A stretch of 64,000 nucleotides of DNA from UBA830 sp038146925 (GCA_038146925.1 JAYQSP010000006.1:186001-250000), one strand, 5' to 3'; positions 26,994 to 37,224 are shown, counted from the first letter of the stretch. The notes: generated by a model not told the origin, from the sequence alone. A program made the numbers and translations.

Positions 26994-27746
26994 TCAGTCA
27001 GTCCGTTGCGGAAAAAAGACGTCCCCGGCGGCGATCGCACATCGCTCGCCATCCGCATCCACCAGAATCAGCGCGCCTTCTTCGTCGAGTCCCTCGAAAC
27101 GGCCCTCGATCCGGTCGCTCCCCGTGGATGCGGCGATGGTATCGCCGATCCCGTGCGCCGACGCAAGCCAGACGGCCCTCAACGCATCGAACCCGCCGGC
27201 CAGCCAGAGCCGGTACCAGCGGTCGAAATGCCGGCACAGCGGCTCCAACGCCGATTTCGGCGTGATCTCGCCGCCATACACGGCCCCGAGACTGGTCGCG
27301 GGGAATGTGACCTCCTCATCCGGCGGCGCCTGCGCGAGATTGATGCCGATGCCCACAGCAAATCCTCCGCCCGCTCCGGCTTCGATCAATATTCCGGATA
27401 TTTTTCGTCCGTCGCACAATACGTCGTTCGGCCACTTAAGTGCGAACGTCGCCGTCGGCGCCAGTTCGGACACCGTGTCCAGCACTGCCAATCCGGCAAC
27501 GAACGCCAGCTGGCCAGCGGGACGGCCAGCCGACGGCTGGACGCAAATCGTCAGGTACAGATTGCCCGGTGGCGACTGCCAGATCCGGTGTCTGCGTCCC
27601 CTTCCCGCAGTCTGGCTTTCCGCCACAATCACCCGCCCGTGCGGACATCCTGCGCGCAACGCCTCCGCATTGGTGCCGTCCAGCTCATCGAATGTCCGAA
27701 GATCGTAGCCCTGGGGCAGAGACACCCCCTGCGCCAAAGGGGACAA
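26994..27746 (-). CDS. birA: Biotin--[acetyl-CoA-carboxylase] ligase
   Basis: Attaches biotin to biotin-dependent carboxylases via biotinyl-AMP. The 250-residue form has only the catalytic and C-terminal domains: ELDGTNAEALRAG, AESQTAGRGRRHR (biotin/ATP loop), NLYLTICVQP and LKWPNDVLCDGRKISGILIE. The N-terminal DNA-binding domain of E. coli BirA is missing, so it is a ligase without the biotin-operon repressor function. No ATG is available; the frame begins at TTG 27746 and further TTG or GTG codons occur at 27737 and 27725, so the exact start is uncertain. Directly follows nuoN. Confidence 0.92.
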   Translation of the reverse strand: MSPLAQGVSLPQGYDLRTFDELDGTNAEALRAGCPHGRVIVAESQTAGRGRRHRIWQSPPGNLYLTICVQPSAGRPAGQLAFVAGLAVLDTVSELAPTATFALKWPNDVLCDGRKISGILIEAGAGGGFAVGIGINLAQAPPDEEVTFPATSLGAVYGGEITPKSALEPLCRHFDRWYRLWLAGGFDALRAVWLASAHGIGDTIAASTGSDRIEGRFEGLDEEGALILVDADGERCAIAAGDVFFPQRTD

Positions 27747-27752
27747 ATGCGT

Positions 27753-29213
27753 CTAACCCGCGGCGAAGAGTACAGCCGCAGCCTGCCCCGCCCCATCCAC
27801 GATCGGCGAGGGAAAGATAAAGAACAGCAACGTAAACAAACCCGCAATCGTCATTATGACGCCGATTTCACGCCCGGCGCTGCGATCGAAGGCATCGGCC
27901 GGTTCGTCGAAATACATGATCTTGATGATCCGGAGATAATAAAACGCGCCAATCACGCTGGTCAGAACGCCGATGATGGCGAGGATATAAAGCCCCTCGT
28001 TCACCGCCGCCATGAAAACGTACAGTTTGCCGAAGAACCCGGCCAACGGCGGAATGCCGGCCATGGAGAACATGAACACTGCCATCGCCGCCGCCATCAT
28101 GGGATGATTGCGCGCAAGCCCGGCGAGATCGTCAACCCCTTCAGCCAGCACGCCCTGACGGCGCATAGACAACACGCAACAGAACGTGCCGACGTTCATC
28201 GCGAGATAGATCGCCATGTACACACCGATCCCGCGAATGCCTTCTTCCGAACCGGCGGCAAGCCCGACCAGCGCATAACCGACATGACCGATGGAGCTGT
28301 ACGCCAGCAGGCGCTTGATGTTGGTCTGCCAGATTGCGGCCAGGGCGCCAAGCAGCATCGAGGCGATGGAGATAAACACGATGATCTGCTGCCACTGGGC
28401 GAACAGTTCGCCGAACGGGCCGGTCATGGTGCGGACAAGCAGCGCGATGGCGGCGATCTTGGGAGCGACGGCAAAGAAAGCCGTCACCGGCGTCGGCGCG
28501 CCTTCGTAGACATCCGGCGTCCACATGTGGAACGGCACCGCCGAAACCTTGAACGCCAGCCCCGCCAGAAGGAACACAAGACCGACGATGACGCCGACGC
28601 CCGGATCTGCGCTCGGTCCGGTGAACAGCGACGCCAGCGCTTCGAAACGCGTGGTGCCTGCAAAGCCGTAAATCATCGACGCGCCGTATAACAGCATGCC
28701 GGAGGACAGCGCGCCGAGAACGAAGTATTTCAGCCCCGCCTCGGAGGATTTCGTGGAATCGCGACGGAAGGCAGCGATAACGTAAAGCGCGAGGCTCTGA
28801 AGTTCGAGCCCGACATAGAGCGAAATCAGATCGTTCGCCGACACCATCAGGAGCATGCCAAGGCTGGCGAACAGGATAAGTACCGGAAATTCGAAACGCT
28901 CGATTTCCTCGCGCGCGTTGTAATTCATAGACATGATGACGGCGAGCGCGGAGCCGAGCAGCACCAGCCATTTCATGAAGCGCGCGAATTGATCGACAAT
29001 GAACTGGCCGCGGAAGGCCGATTCCGCACTTTCTGGCAGCAACGACATGATCACGCCGGTCACGACCAGCGCCAGAACCGCCAGCCACGAACAGCTCCCG
29101 GTCGATTTATCGCCACGGAATACACCGTACATCAGCAGAGCCATCGCCATCAGCGCCAGGCAGAGTTCCGGCAGGACGGGATATATATCGGCCGTGGTCA
29201 CCATATCGGTCAT
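27753..29213 (-). CDS. nuoN: NADH-quinone oxidoreductase subunit N
   Basis: Antiporter-like proton-pumping subunit of the complex I membrane arm. The 486-residue protein is a bundle of about 14 helices; SLYVGLELQSLALYVIAAF holds the conserved Glu of helix 5, and YGFAGTTRFEAL plus SSIGHVGYALVGLAAGSEEG are further landmarks. Last nuo gene of the operon; birA follows seven bases later. Confidence 0.96.
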   Translation of the reverse strand: MTDMVTTADIYPVLPELCLALMAMALLMYGVFRGDKSTGSCSWLAVLALVVTGVIMSLLPESAESAFRGQFIVDQFARFMKWLVLLGSALAVIMSMNYNAREEIERFEFPVLILFASLGMLLMVSANDLISLYVGLELQSLALYVIAAFRRDSTKSSEAGLKYFVLGALSSGMLLYGASMIYGFAGTTRFEALASLFTGPSADPGVGVIVGLVFLLAGLAFKVSAVPFHMWTPDVYEGAPTPVTAFFAVAPKIAAIALLVRTMTGPFGELFAQWQQIIVFISIASMLLGALAAIWQTNIKRLLAYSSIGHVGYALVGLAAGSEEGIRGIGVYMAIYLAMNVGTFCCVLSMRRQGVLAEGVDDLAGLARNHPMMAAAMAVFMFSMAGIPPLAGFFGKLYVFMAAVNEGLYILAIIGVLTSVIGAFYYLRIIKIMYFDEPADAFDRSAGREIGVIMTIAGLFTLLFFIFPSPIVDGAGQAAAVLFAAG

Positions 29214-29217
29214 GCGT

Positions 29218-30735
29218 CTAGTTCCCCGCCAAGGTGACTGATTGCAGCGCGTTCATCGCCACCTTGTGCTGTTCGATCAGATTCGCGATGGAGGCGTCCA
29301 TCACTTCGAGGAACGGCGCCGGCCAAACGCCCATCCAGATCGTTACAACGATCAACGGCGCGAAGATGGCGATTTCGCGGGGATTGAGATCGAGGATCGA
29401 TTTAAGATCCTCTTTCTCCAGCTTCCCGAAGATCACCCTGCGATAGAGATACAGCATGTAGGCTGCGCCGAGGATAATGCCCGTGGTCGCCAGCGCCGCG
29501 ACCCAGGTATTGGCCTCGAACGCCCCCACCAGAATGAGGAATTCGCCAACGAAACCGCTGGTGCCCGGCAACCCGACGGAAGCCAGCATGAAAACCATGA
29601 AGACCAGCGCGTATTTTGGCATGCGTTCGACCAGCCCGCCATAACGCGCGATCTCCCGCGTGTGGATTCGGTCGTAAATCACGCCGACGCACAGGAACAG
29701 CGCGCCGGAGACGAAACCGTGACTGAGCATCTGCACAACAGCGCCCTGTACGCCCTGATGGGTCAAGGTGAAGATGCCAATGGTCACGAAGCCCATATGG
29801 GCGACCGACGAATAGGCGATCAGCTTTTTCATGTCTTCCTGAGCGAGCGCGACGAGGGACGTGTAGATCACCGCGACGATCGACAGCGTGTAGATCAGCG
29901 GCGTGAAGTACTCGGTCGCGTAAGGCAGCATGGGTACCGAGAAGCGCAGGAACCCGTATGCACCCATTTTCAACAGTACCCCGGCCAGGATAACCGAACC
30001 TGCCGTCGGCGCCTCGACATGGGCATCGGGCAGCCAGGTATGAACCGGCCACATCGGCACCTTAACGGCAAAACTGGCGAAGAATGCGAGCCAGAGCCAG
30101 AGCTGCATGCGCGGATCGATCATCGCTTCGAGAAGTACCGGGATGTCCGTCGTCTCAGTCTCGAAATAGATCGCCAGGATCGCGATCAGCATCAGGACCG
30201 AACCGGTCAGGGTGTACAGGAAGAACTTGAACGCCGCGTAGACCCGACGTCCCCCGCCCCAGATTCCGATGATCAGGAACATCGGGATCAGCACCGCTTC
30301 GAAGAAGATGTAGAACAGCACGAAGTCCAGCGCGCAGAACATCCCGATCATCAGGGTTTCCAGGACCAGAAACGCGATCATGTACTCCTTGACCCGGTTC
30401 TTGATCGCTTCCCAGCTCGCCAGAATGCAAAGCGGCGTCAGGAACGTGGACAGCAGGACGAAGAAGACCGAGATCCCGTCCACGCCCATGTGATAATTGA
30501 TACCGAAGGACGGGATCCAGGCGATCTTCTCGACGAACTGGAAATCGGCCGTCGAATTGTCGAACCCGATCCACAGAAAGATCGACACGATGAACGTCGC
30601 AATGGACGTCCATAGCGCCGTGGCACGGGCGTTGCGGGCGACTGTCTCGTCATCGCCCCTGATCAGCAGGATGGCCAGCGCACCGATGGTGGGCAGGAAC
30701 GTAACCAGGGAAAGAATGGGCCAGCTATAGGACAT
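29218..30735 (-). CDS. nuoM: NADH-quinone oxidoreductase subunit M
   Basis: Antiporter-like subunit, 505 residues. The proton-channel Glu is in FVLFYIFFEAVLIPMFLI, and conserved PMWPVHTWLPDAHVEAPT plus AYSSVAHMGFVTIGIF mark the broken helices seen in all three antiporter-like subunits. Four bases separate it from nuoN and three from nuoL. Confidence 0.97.
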   Translation of the reverse strand: MSYSWPILSLVTFLPTIGALAILLIRGDDETVARNARATALWTSIATFIVSIFLWIGFDNSTADFQFVEKIAWIPSFGINYHMGVDGISVFFVLLSTFLTPLCILASWEAIKNRVKEYMIAFLVLETLMIGMFCALDFVLFYIFFEAVLIPMFLIIGIWGGGRRVYAAFKFFLYTLTGSVLMLIAILAIYFETETTDIPVLLEAMIDPRMQLWLWLAFFASFAVKVPMWPVHTWLPDAHVEAPTAGSVILAGVLLKMGAYGFLRFSVPMLPYATEYFTPLIYTLSIVAVIYTSLVALAQEDMKKLIAYSSVAHMGFVTIGIFTLTHQGVQGAVVQMLSHGFVSGALFLCVGVIYDRIHTREIARYGGLVERMPKYALVFMVFMLASVGLPGTSGFVGEFLILVGAFEANTWVAALATTGIILGAAYMLYLYRRVIFGKLEKEDLKSILDLNPREIAIFAPLIVVTIWMGVWPAPFLEVMDASIANLIEQHKVAMNALQSVTLAGN

Positions 30736-30738
30736 CGA

Positions 30739-32673
30739 TCACTTCCCCGACCCGGTCAGCAGATACCACGTCACGATGCCCGCCACACCGATCAGCATCG
30801 CAAAGGCATAGTGGTAGACATAGCCCGACTGTATCGATGCGACTTTCTGCGCCAGATATCTGGCCGCCGCGGCAACGCCGTCGGGGCCCAGACCGTCGAT
30901 CACGGCGCCGTCGCCGTCCTTCCACAGATTGCGGCCCAACCGGTGCGCCGGACGCACGAACAGGAAATCGTAGAGTTCGTCGAAGTACCATTTGTTCAGC
31001 AGGAACTTGTATGTACCCTGGAACCGCGCAGCCAGCTTGCCGGGCAGGTCCCGGTTCATCAAGTAGGCGTAATAGGCGGCCAGAATGCCCACCACCGCCA
31101 CAACGATGGGCAGCAGTTTCACCCAGGTCGGTACATGGTGCGCCGCCTCGATCGGATCGGTGCCGGGCAGCACGAAGATCGAGTCGCCCCAGAAGCTCTT
31201 CATACTGTCGCCGACGAAATACTCGTAGCCGAGATACCCCGAGAACAGCGCCCCGAACGCCAGCACCAGCAGCGGCACGATCATAACCTTGGGCGATTCA
31301 TGAACATGCGCCAGCGTCTTCTCGTCGGCACGGCTTTCGCCATGGAAAGTCATGATGATCAGACGCCAGGAATAGAACGCGGTCAGGATCGCGGCGATGA
31401 TGCCGAACCAGAAAGCGTACATGCCGGCCGTGGTATGGGCGCCGAACGCGGCCTCCAGCACGATGTCCTTGGAATAGAACCCGGCGAAGAACGGCAGACC
31501 CGCCAGCGCCAGACTGCCGATCCACATCAGCGTGTAGGTCACGGGGATCATTTTCCAGATTCCACCCATCCGGCGCATGTCCTGCTCGGACGACATGGCG
31601 TGGATGACCGATCCGGCGCCGAGGAACAGCAGCGCCTTGAAGAAAGCATGCGTCGTCAGGTGGAAGATACCCGCGGAATAGGCCGAGACGCCGCAGGCGA
31701 AGAACATGTAGCCGAGCTGACTGCACGTCGAATAGGCGATCACGCGCTTGATGTCGGTCTGGGTCAATGCCACGGTCGCGGCGAACAGACAGGTCGTGGC
31801 GCCGACAATGGTCACCAGCGTCAGAGCATCGGGCGCGTATTCGAACAGCGGCGACAGGCGCGCGACCATGAACACGCCGGCCGTGACCATGGTGGCGGCG
31901 TGGATCAGCGCGGAAACCGGCGTCGGACCTTCCATCGCGTCGGGCAGCCAGGTGTGAAGACCGAGCTGCGCCGATTTCCCCATCGCGCCGATGAACAGCA
32001 GGATACACAGCGTCGTCATCGCATGCGCTTCGAAGCCGAGGAACTGGATCGTCGCCTCCGCCTTACCGGGTGCGGCGGCGAAAATCGTCTCGAAGCTGAT
32101 GGAATTGAACATCAGGAACACGCCCATGATGCCCAGCGCGAACCCAAAATCGCCAACCCTGTTGACGACGAAAGCCTTGATGGCCGCGGCGTTCGCTTCG
32201 GGTTTTTCGTACCAGAACCCGATCAGCAGATAGGAACACAGCCCCACGCCTTCCCAACCGAAGAACATCTGCAGCAGGTTGTCCGCCGTCACCAGCATCA
32301 GCATGAAGAAGGTGAAGAAGCTGAGATACGACATGAACCGCGGAATATGCGGATCGTGGCTCATATAGCCGATTGAATAGACATGAACCATCGACGAGAC
32401 GACGGTCACGACGAAGACCATCACGGCGGTCAGCGTATCGAAGCGCAGAGTCCAGTTGACCTCGAACGAGCCGGAACTGATCCACGAGAACAGCTCGATC
32501 GTCTGCGGATTGCCGCCAAGACCGACCTCGGCCAGGATGACGCAGCCGAGCACCGCCGACAGCAGCATGCAGCCGCTGGTGACGATCTGGGCGCCCCGGT
32601 TGCCGAGCCAGCGACCGCCGAACCCGGCGAGAATGGCGCCGATCAGCGGCAGGAATATGGCGAGCGCGTACAT
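30739..32673 (-). CDS. nuoL: NADH-quinone oxidoreductase subunit L
   Basis: Distal antiporter-like subunit with the long lateral helix, 644 residues. Landmarks: MFFGWEGVGLCSYLLIGFWY (helix 5 Glu), AQLGLHTWLPDAMEGPTPVS (broken helix 7) and YSTCSQLGYMFFACG. The C-terminal 100 residues contain the amphipathic arm that runs along NuoM and NuoN. Part of the continuous nuo operon. Confidence 0.97.
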   Translation of the reverse strand: MYALAIFLPLIGAILAGFGGRWLGNRGAQIVTSGCMLLSAVLGCVILAEVGLGGNPQTIELFSWISSGSFEVNWTLRFDTLTAVMVFVVTVVSSMVHVYSIGYMSHDPHIPRFMSYLSFFTFFMLMLVTADNLLQMFFGWEGVGLCSYLLIGFWYEKPEANAAAIKAFVVNRVGDFGFALGIMGVFLMFNSISFETIFAAAPGKAEATIQFLGFEAHAMTTLCILLFIGAMGKSAQLGLHTWLPDAMEGPTPVSALIHAATMVTAGVFMVARLSPLFEYAPDALTLVTIVGATTCLFAATVALTQTDIKRVIAYSTCSQLGYMFFACGVSAYSAGIFHLTTHAFFKALLFLGAGSVIHAMSSEQDMRRMGGIWKMIPVTYTLMWIGSLALAGLPFFAGFYSKDIVLEAAFGAHTTAGMYAFWFGIIAAILTAFYSWRLIIMTFHGESRADEKTLAHVHESPKVMIVPLLVLAFGALFSGYLGYEYFVGDSMKSFWGDSIFVLPGTDPIEAAHHVPTWVKLLPIVVAVVGILAAYYAYLMNRDLPGKLAARFQGTYKFLLNKWYFDELYDFLFVRPAHRLGRNLWKDGDGAVIDGLGPDGVAAAARYLAQKVASIQSGYVYHYAFAMLIGVAGIVTWYLLTGSGK

Positions 32674-32680
32674 CCGGCCT

Positions 32681-32992
32681 CTAGCCCTTCATCAGGTTGA
32701 TGTCTTCGACCGCGATGGATCCGCGGTTTCGGAAGTAAACAACGATCACGGCAAGCCCGATGGCGGCTTCCGCCGCCGCGATGGCCAGGACCAGCAGCGC
32801 GAACACCTGGCCGGCCAGATCGTTGAGATGGATCGAGAACGCTACCAGATTGATGTTCACCGCGAGCAGGATCAGCTCTACCGACATCAGGATGATGATC
32901 ACGTTCTTCCGGTTGAGGAATATCCCGAAAACGCCCAGCGTGAACAGGATCGCCGCAACGGTGAGATAATGCGACAGGCCGATTTCCATCAT
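32681..32992 (-). CDS. nuoK: NADH-quinone oxidoreductase subunit K
   Basis: Small membrane subunit, 103 residues, three helices, with the two buried Glu residues expected in ILMSVELILLAVNINLVAF and AIAAAEAAIGLAVIV. Two adjacent ATG codons (32992 and 32989) could serve as start; the second gives the commoner N-terminus MEIGLSHYL. Confidence 0.96.
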   Translation of the reverse strand: MMEIGLSHYLTVAAILFTLGVFGIFLNRKNVIIILMSVELILLAVNINLVAFSIHLNDLAGQVFALLVLAIAAAEAAIGLAVIVVYFRNRGSIAVEDINLMKG

Positions 32993-32993
32993 G

Positions 32994-33608
32994 TCAGACC
33001 CCGCTTCCCGGTTCGACGTGGCGGATTTCGACGGATTCTTCCTGGGTCCGCGCCACCTGGTCCGAAATCTTCTGACGCTTCACGCCGTCGCGCGACCGCA
33101 GCGTCAGCACGATAGCGCCTATCATCGCGATCAGCAGAATCAGACCGGCAGCCTGGAACAGATAGATGTAGTCCGTGTAAAGCACCTGACCGATGGCATG
33201 GGTGTTCGTGACCTCTGTCGCCGCCGGCGTCGGGGCTGCGGCCCGGCTGGCGGTATCCGGGGCAACCACCCAGCTACCCAGGATCAGCACCAGCTCGGCG
33301 AGGAGCACCAGCCCCACCAGCGCACCGATCGGCAGGTATTGCAGGAACCCCTGACGCAGTTCCACGAAATTGATGTCGAGCATCATGACCACGAACAGGA
33401 ACAGCACGGCGACGGCGCCGACATAGACAATCACCAGGATCATGGCGATGAATTCCGCGCCCATCAGCACGAACAATCCGGCCGCGTTGAAAAAAGCGAG
33501 TATCAGGAAAAGCACCGAATGCACCGGATTGCGCGCCGAAATGACCATGACGGCAGCGGCGACGGTTACAGCCGCGAACGCGTAGAAGGATATGGCCTGA
33601 AGGATCAT
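32994..33608 (-). CDS. nuoJ: NADH-quinone oxidoreductase subunit J
   Basis: Membrane subunit with five helices in the quinone-to-antiporter connection, 204 residues. The pi-bulge helix region reads VLMGAEFIAMILVIVYVGAV, highly conserved. The loop after helix 4 is Ala/Pro/Thr-rich (TASRAAAPTPAATEV) and the C-terminal tail is longer than in E. coli. Lies between nuoI and nuoK. Confidence 0.96.
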   Translation of the reverse strand: MILQAISFYAFAAVTVAAAVMVISARNPVHSVLFLILAFFNAAGLFVLMGAEFIAMILVIVYVGAVAVLFLFVVMMLDINFVELRQGFLQYLPIGALVGLVLLAELVLILGSWVVAPDTASRAAAPTPAATEVTNTHAIGQVLYTDYIYLFQAAGLILLIAMIGAIVLTLRSRDGVKRQKISDQVARTQEESVEIRHVEPGSGV

Positions 33609-33618
33609 CCCGCGGGCC

Positions 33619-34107
33619 TCACCGATACGGTGCGTCTGCCGACAGACGCTGGGCGAGGTGGCCTTCCCACCGTTCGCCGTTATCGAGAAGTTTATCCTTG
33701 TTGTACATCAACTCCTCGCGGGTTTCGGTCGCGAATTCGAAATTGGGTCCTTCGACGATGGCATCGACCGGGCAGGCTTCCTCGCAGAATCCGCAATAGA
33801 TGCATTTCGTCATATCGATGTCGTAACGCGTCGTGCGGCGGCTGCCGTCGGCGCGGGGCTCGGCCTCGATCGTGATTGCCTGGGCCGGACAAATCGCTTC
33901 GCACAGCTTGCAGGCGATGCAGCGTTCTTCTCCGTTCGGATACCGGCGGAGTGCGTGTTCGCCCCGAAAGCGTGGGCTGAGCGGCCCCTTTTCGAACGGA
34001 TAATTCAGCGTCACCTTGGGTTTGAACATGTATTTCAGGGTCAGCGCCATGCCCGAAACCAGTTCGGTCAGCAATAGCGCGCGCGAAGATCTTTTTATAA
34101 ACGACAT
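33619..34107 (-). CDS. nuoI: NADH-quinone oxidoreductase subunit I (two 4Fe-4S clusters)
   Basis: Carries clusters N6a and N6b at the interface of the two arms. The 162 residues show both ferredoxin motifs: Cys63, 66, 69 and 73 in CIACKLCEAICPAQ, and Cys102, 105, 108 and 112 in CIYCGFCEEACPVDA. An amphipathic N-terminal region anchors it to the membrane. The sequence resembles mitochondrial TYKY, as expected for an alphaproteobacterium. Confidence 0.97.
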   Translation of the reverse strand: MSFIKRSSRALLLTELVSGMALTLKYMFKPKVTLNYPFEKGPLSPRFRGEHALRRYPNGEERCIACKLCEAICPAQAITIEAEPRADGSRRTTRYDIDMTKCIYCGFCEEACPVDAIVEGPNFEFATETREELMYNKDKLLDNGERWEGHLAQRLSADAPYR

Positions 34108-34122
34108 GCGATCATCCCCTCC

Positions 34123-35154
34123 CTAGGCACCGGGTCCGGGCAGCCAGTCGAACGCAATCAGCGCGCCCGCCGTGACGGCGACCCAAAGCAGTGAAAATGG
34201 GAGAAATACTTTCCAGCCGAGACGCATCAGCTGATCGTAACGATAGCGCGGGAACGTCGCCCGCACCCAGAGAAACACGAACAGACACAATGCGATCTTC
34301 AGCGCGAACCAGATGATCCCGGGGATCCAGGTGAACGGTTCGATATCGAACGGCGGCAACCACCCGCCCAGGAACAGCACCGCGGTCATGCCGCTCATCA
34401 GGATCATGTTGGCGTATTCGCCAAGGAAGAACAGCGCGAAGGTCATCGACGAATATTCGACGTTGTACCCGGCGACCAGTTCGGCTTCCGCTTCCGGCAG
34501 ATCGAAGGGGTGCCGGTTGGTCTCCGCCAGCGCGGAAATGAAAAAGATGATGAACATCGGGAACAGCGGCAGCCAGTACCAGGACCAGAACCCTCCGCCC
34601 TGCTGCGCCATGACGATATCGGTCAGGTTCAGCGAACCGACGCACATCAACACGGTGATGATGACGAAACCGATGGCGACTTCGTAAGACACCATCTGGG
34701 CGGCCGATCGCAGTGCGCCGAGGAAAGCGTATTTCGAGTTGCTTGCCCAACCGGCCATGATGATGCCGTAAACGCCGAGCGACGAGATCGCGAACAGGTA
34801 CAGAATGCCGACATTGATATCGGCCAGCACCCAGCCCGCGTCGAACGGGATCACCGCCCAGGCGACAAGCGCCAGGATAAACGTCAGCATGGGCGCCAGG
34901 ATGAACACCACCCGGTTGGCGCCCGACGGAATCACGGTCTCCTTGACCAGCAGTTTCAACCCGTCCGCGACCGGCTGGAACAGGCCGAACGGGCCGACGA
35001 CATTCGGCCCCTTGCGCAGTTGCATCGCGGCGATGACCTTCCGCTCGGCGAGAGTCAGATACGCCACCGCGCCCATGATCGGCACGATGATCAGCAAAAT
35101 CTGCCCGACGATGATGAAGCCGGGCCAGAGATATCCGTCCCAGAAGCTAGCCAT
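34123..35154 (-). CDS. nuoH: NADH-quinone oxidoreductase subunit H
   Basis: Membrane subunit forming most of the quinone-access channel, 343 residues, eight to nine helices. Conserved loop LAERKVIAAMQLRKGPNVVG and GWASNSKYAFLGALRSAAQM are diagnostic, as is NRHPFDLPEAEAELVAGYN. Overlaps the end of nuoG by eight bases. Confidence 0.97.
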   Translation of the reverse strand: MASFWDGYLWPGFIIVGQILLIIVPIMGAVAYLTLAERKVIAAMQLRKGPNVVGPFGLFQPVADGLKLLVKETVIPSGANRVVFILAPMLTFILALVAWAVIPFDAGWVLADINVGILYLFAISSLGVYGIIMAGWASNSKYAFLGALRSAAQMVSYEVAIGFVIITVLMCVGSLNLTDIVMAQQGGGFWSWYWLPLFPMFIIFFISALAETNRHPFDLPEAEAELVAGYNVEYSSMTFALFFLGEYANMILMSGMTAVLFLGGWLPPFDIEPFTWIPGIIWFALKIALCLFVFLWVRATFPRYRYDQLMRLGWKVFLPFSLLWVAVTAGALIAFDWLPGPGA

Positions 35155-37207
35155 CGGTGCCCGTTTTCTCCCCGTTCCTGACGAAGGTCTCCGTGCACGC
35201 GGCCATGGTTTCGGACGCGCGGCTGATCGGATCGGTCATGTAAAAATTGCGGATCGGGCTTTCGAACGGCGCGTTGTCCATCTCGCCAGCCGTCCCGTAA
35301 TCGCGCCAGGATGACGGCGCCAGCGTATCGATCTCGGCCAGTGCCGGGGCGGTCTTCGCCATATGGGCCTGCAGTTCGAGAATATTGTTGTAAGGCAGCG
35401 TTTTGCCCAGCACGTCGGACAGCGCCCGCAGGATCGCCCAGTCTTCGCGCGCGTCGCCCGGCGGGAAGGTCGCGCGGCGACCGCGCTGCACCCGACCTTC
35501 CGTATTGGCATAGGTGCCGTCTTTTTCGGTATAAGCCGCGCCCGGCAGGATCACGTCGGCCGCATGCGCGCCGGCATCGCCGTGATGGCCCTGATAAATG
35601 ACGAAGGCATTGGCCAGTTTCGAGGTGTCTATTTCATCGGCGCCCAGCAGGTAGACGACCTCTATCTCGCCTGCGGCCGCACCATCCAGGATACCGGCGA
35701 CATCGCGCCCGTCTTCGCCCGGCACCAGGCCGAGATCGAGACCGGCGACACGGGCCGCCGCCGTGTGAAGAATGTTGAACCCGTTCCAGTCGGCGGACAC
35801 CATGCCTGTGTTACCAGCTATCTGACGGGCCGCCGCCATAACAGCCGCGCCGTCGGCTCGGGCCAGGGCGCCCTGCCCCAGGATCAGCATCGGTCGTTCG
35901 GCGGCCTTCAGAATTTCGCAGAACGCGTGGCTGCCGTCGGCAATTTCCTTCAGGGTCTGCGGTCCGGCGCCGAGATGTTCGGCGCGATACGTCAGGTTCA
36001 CGTTTTCGCCAACAACGCCGACCTTGAATCCGCCCGCGCCGGCGCGCTTGCGGAGCCGCGCATTGATGATCGGTGCCTCAAGGCGCGGGTTGGATCCAAC
36101 GATCAGGCAGGCATCTGCATCTTCGATGCCGGCGATTGTCGTATTGAACACGTACCCCGTCCGCGTACCCGCTTCGAGCTTCGCTCCGTCCTGGCGGCAG
36201 TCGATATTGGGGGAGCCCAGACCGTCCATCAGACCTTTCAGCGCCGCCATGGATTCCGCGTCGCACAGATCGCCGGCGATGGCCGCGATCTTGCTGCCGT
36301 CCATCCCCCGCAACTTGCCGCCGATGACATCCAGGGCTTCGTGCCAGGTCGCGGGCTGCAGCTTACCGTCTTTCCGGACGTAAGGCCTGTCGAGACGCTG
36401 TTTCGCCAAGCCGTCGCAGGCATAGCGCGTCTTGTCGGAAATCCATTCCTCGTTCACGTCTTCATTCAGCATCGGCAGGATGCGCATGACCTCGCGCCCG
36501 CGGCTGTCGACGCGGATATTGCTGCCGACCGCATCCATCACGTCGACGGATTCGGTCTTGGTCAGCTCCCAGGGCCGCGCCTCGAACGCGTAGGGTTTGG
36601 ACGTCAGCGCGCCGACCGGGCACAGATCGATGATATTGGCGGACAGTTCCGACGAAATCGCGGCCTCGACATAGGTGCCGACTTCCATGTTCTCGCCGCG
36701 TCCAGTCGCCCCCAGCACCTCGACGCCCGCAACCTCGGTCGAAAACCGGATGCAGCGCGTGCAGTGGATGCAGCGGGTCATGTGCGTTTCGACCAGCGGG
36801 CCGAGATTCTTGTCGGCGACCGCGCGTTTGTTCTCGGAAAACCGCGAATGATCGAACCCGTAGGCCATCGCCTGGTCCTGCAAGTCGCACTCGCCGCCCT
36901 GATCGCAGATCGGACAGTCCAGCGGATGGTTGATCAGAAGAAATTCCATCACGCCGTTGCGGGCCTTCTTCACCGTCTCGGTGTTGGTGCGTATCACCAT
37001 GCCCTCGCCGACGGGCATCGCGCAGGACGCGATCGGCTTCGGCGCCTTTTCCATTTCGACCAGACACATGCGGCAATTGCCGGCTATGGACAGGCGTTCG
37101 TGATAGCAGAACCGCGGAATTTCAACGCCGGCTTCCTCGCAGGCCTGCAGGACGGTGATGCCGTCCGCGACCTCGATTTCAGTGCCGTCTATAGTGAGCT
37201 TTGCCAT
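35147..37207 (-). CDS. nuoG: NADH-quinone oxidoreductase subunit G
   Basis: Largest peripheral-arm subunit, 686 residues, with an N-terminal 2Fe-2S ferredoxin domain (FCYHERLSIAGNCRMCLVEM), the His-ligated 4Fe-4S motif and two further cluster motifs (LDCPICDQGGECDLQD; HMTRCIHCTRCIRFSTEVAG; LCPVGALTSKPY), then a molybdopterin oxidoreductase-like domain that has lost its cofactor. The start at 37207 (MAKLTIDGTEIEV) gives the standard ferredoxin N-terminus; the longer frame to 37462 is an out-of-phase reading of nuoF. Confidence 0.96.
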   Translation of the reverse strand: MAKLTIDGTEIEVADGITVLQACEEAGVEIPRFCYHERLSIAGNCRMCLVEMEKAPKPIASCAMPVGEGMVIRTNTETVKKARNGVMEFLLINHPLDCPICDQGGECDLQDQAMAYGFDHSRFSENKRAVADKNLGPLVETHMTRCIHCTRCIRFSTEVAGVEVLGATGRGENMEVGTYVEAAISSELSANIIDLCPVGALTSKPYAFEARPWELTKTESVDVMDAVGSNIRVDSRGREVMRILPMLNEDVNEEWISDKTRYACDGLAKQRLDRPYVRKDGKLQPATWHEALDVIGGKLRGMDGSKIAAIAGDLCDAESMAALKGLMDGLGSPNIDCRQDGAKLEAGTRTGYVFNTTIAGIEDADACLIVGSNPRLEAPIINARLRKRAGAGGFKVGVVGENVNLTYRAEHLGAGPQTLKEIADGSHAFCEILKAAERPMLILGQGALARADGAAVMAAARQIAGNTGMVSADWNGFNILHTAAARVAGLDLGLVPGEDGRDVAGILDGAAAGEIEVVYLLGADEIDTSKLANAFVIYQGHHGDAGAHAADVILPGAAYTEKDGTYANTEGRVQRGRRATFPPGDAREDWAILRALSDVLGKTLPYNNILELQAHMAKTAPALAEIDTLAPSSWRDYGTAGEMDNAPFESPIRNFYMTDPISRASETMAACTETFVRNGEKTGTDG

Positions 37208-37224
37208 GTTTTCGCGCGCTCCCC

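Noticed and set aside
26241..28691. Plus-strand open frame of 816 codons across coaX, birA and nuoN
   Set aside because: Runs antisense through three well-supported genes; composition (Arg, His, Gln-rich) is a shadow pattern.
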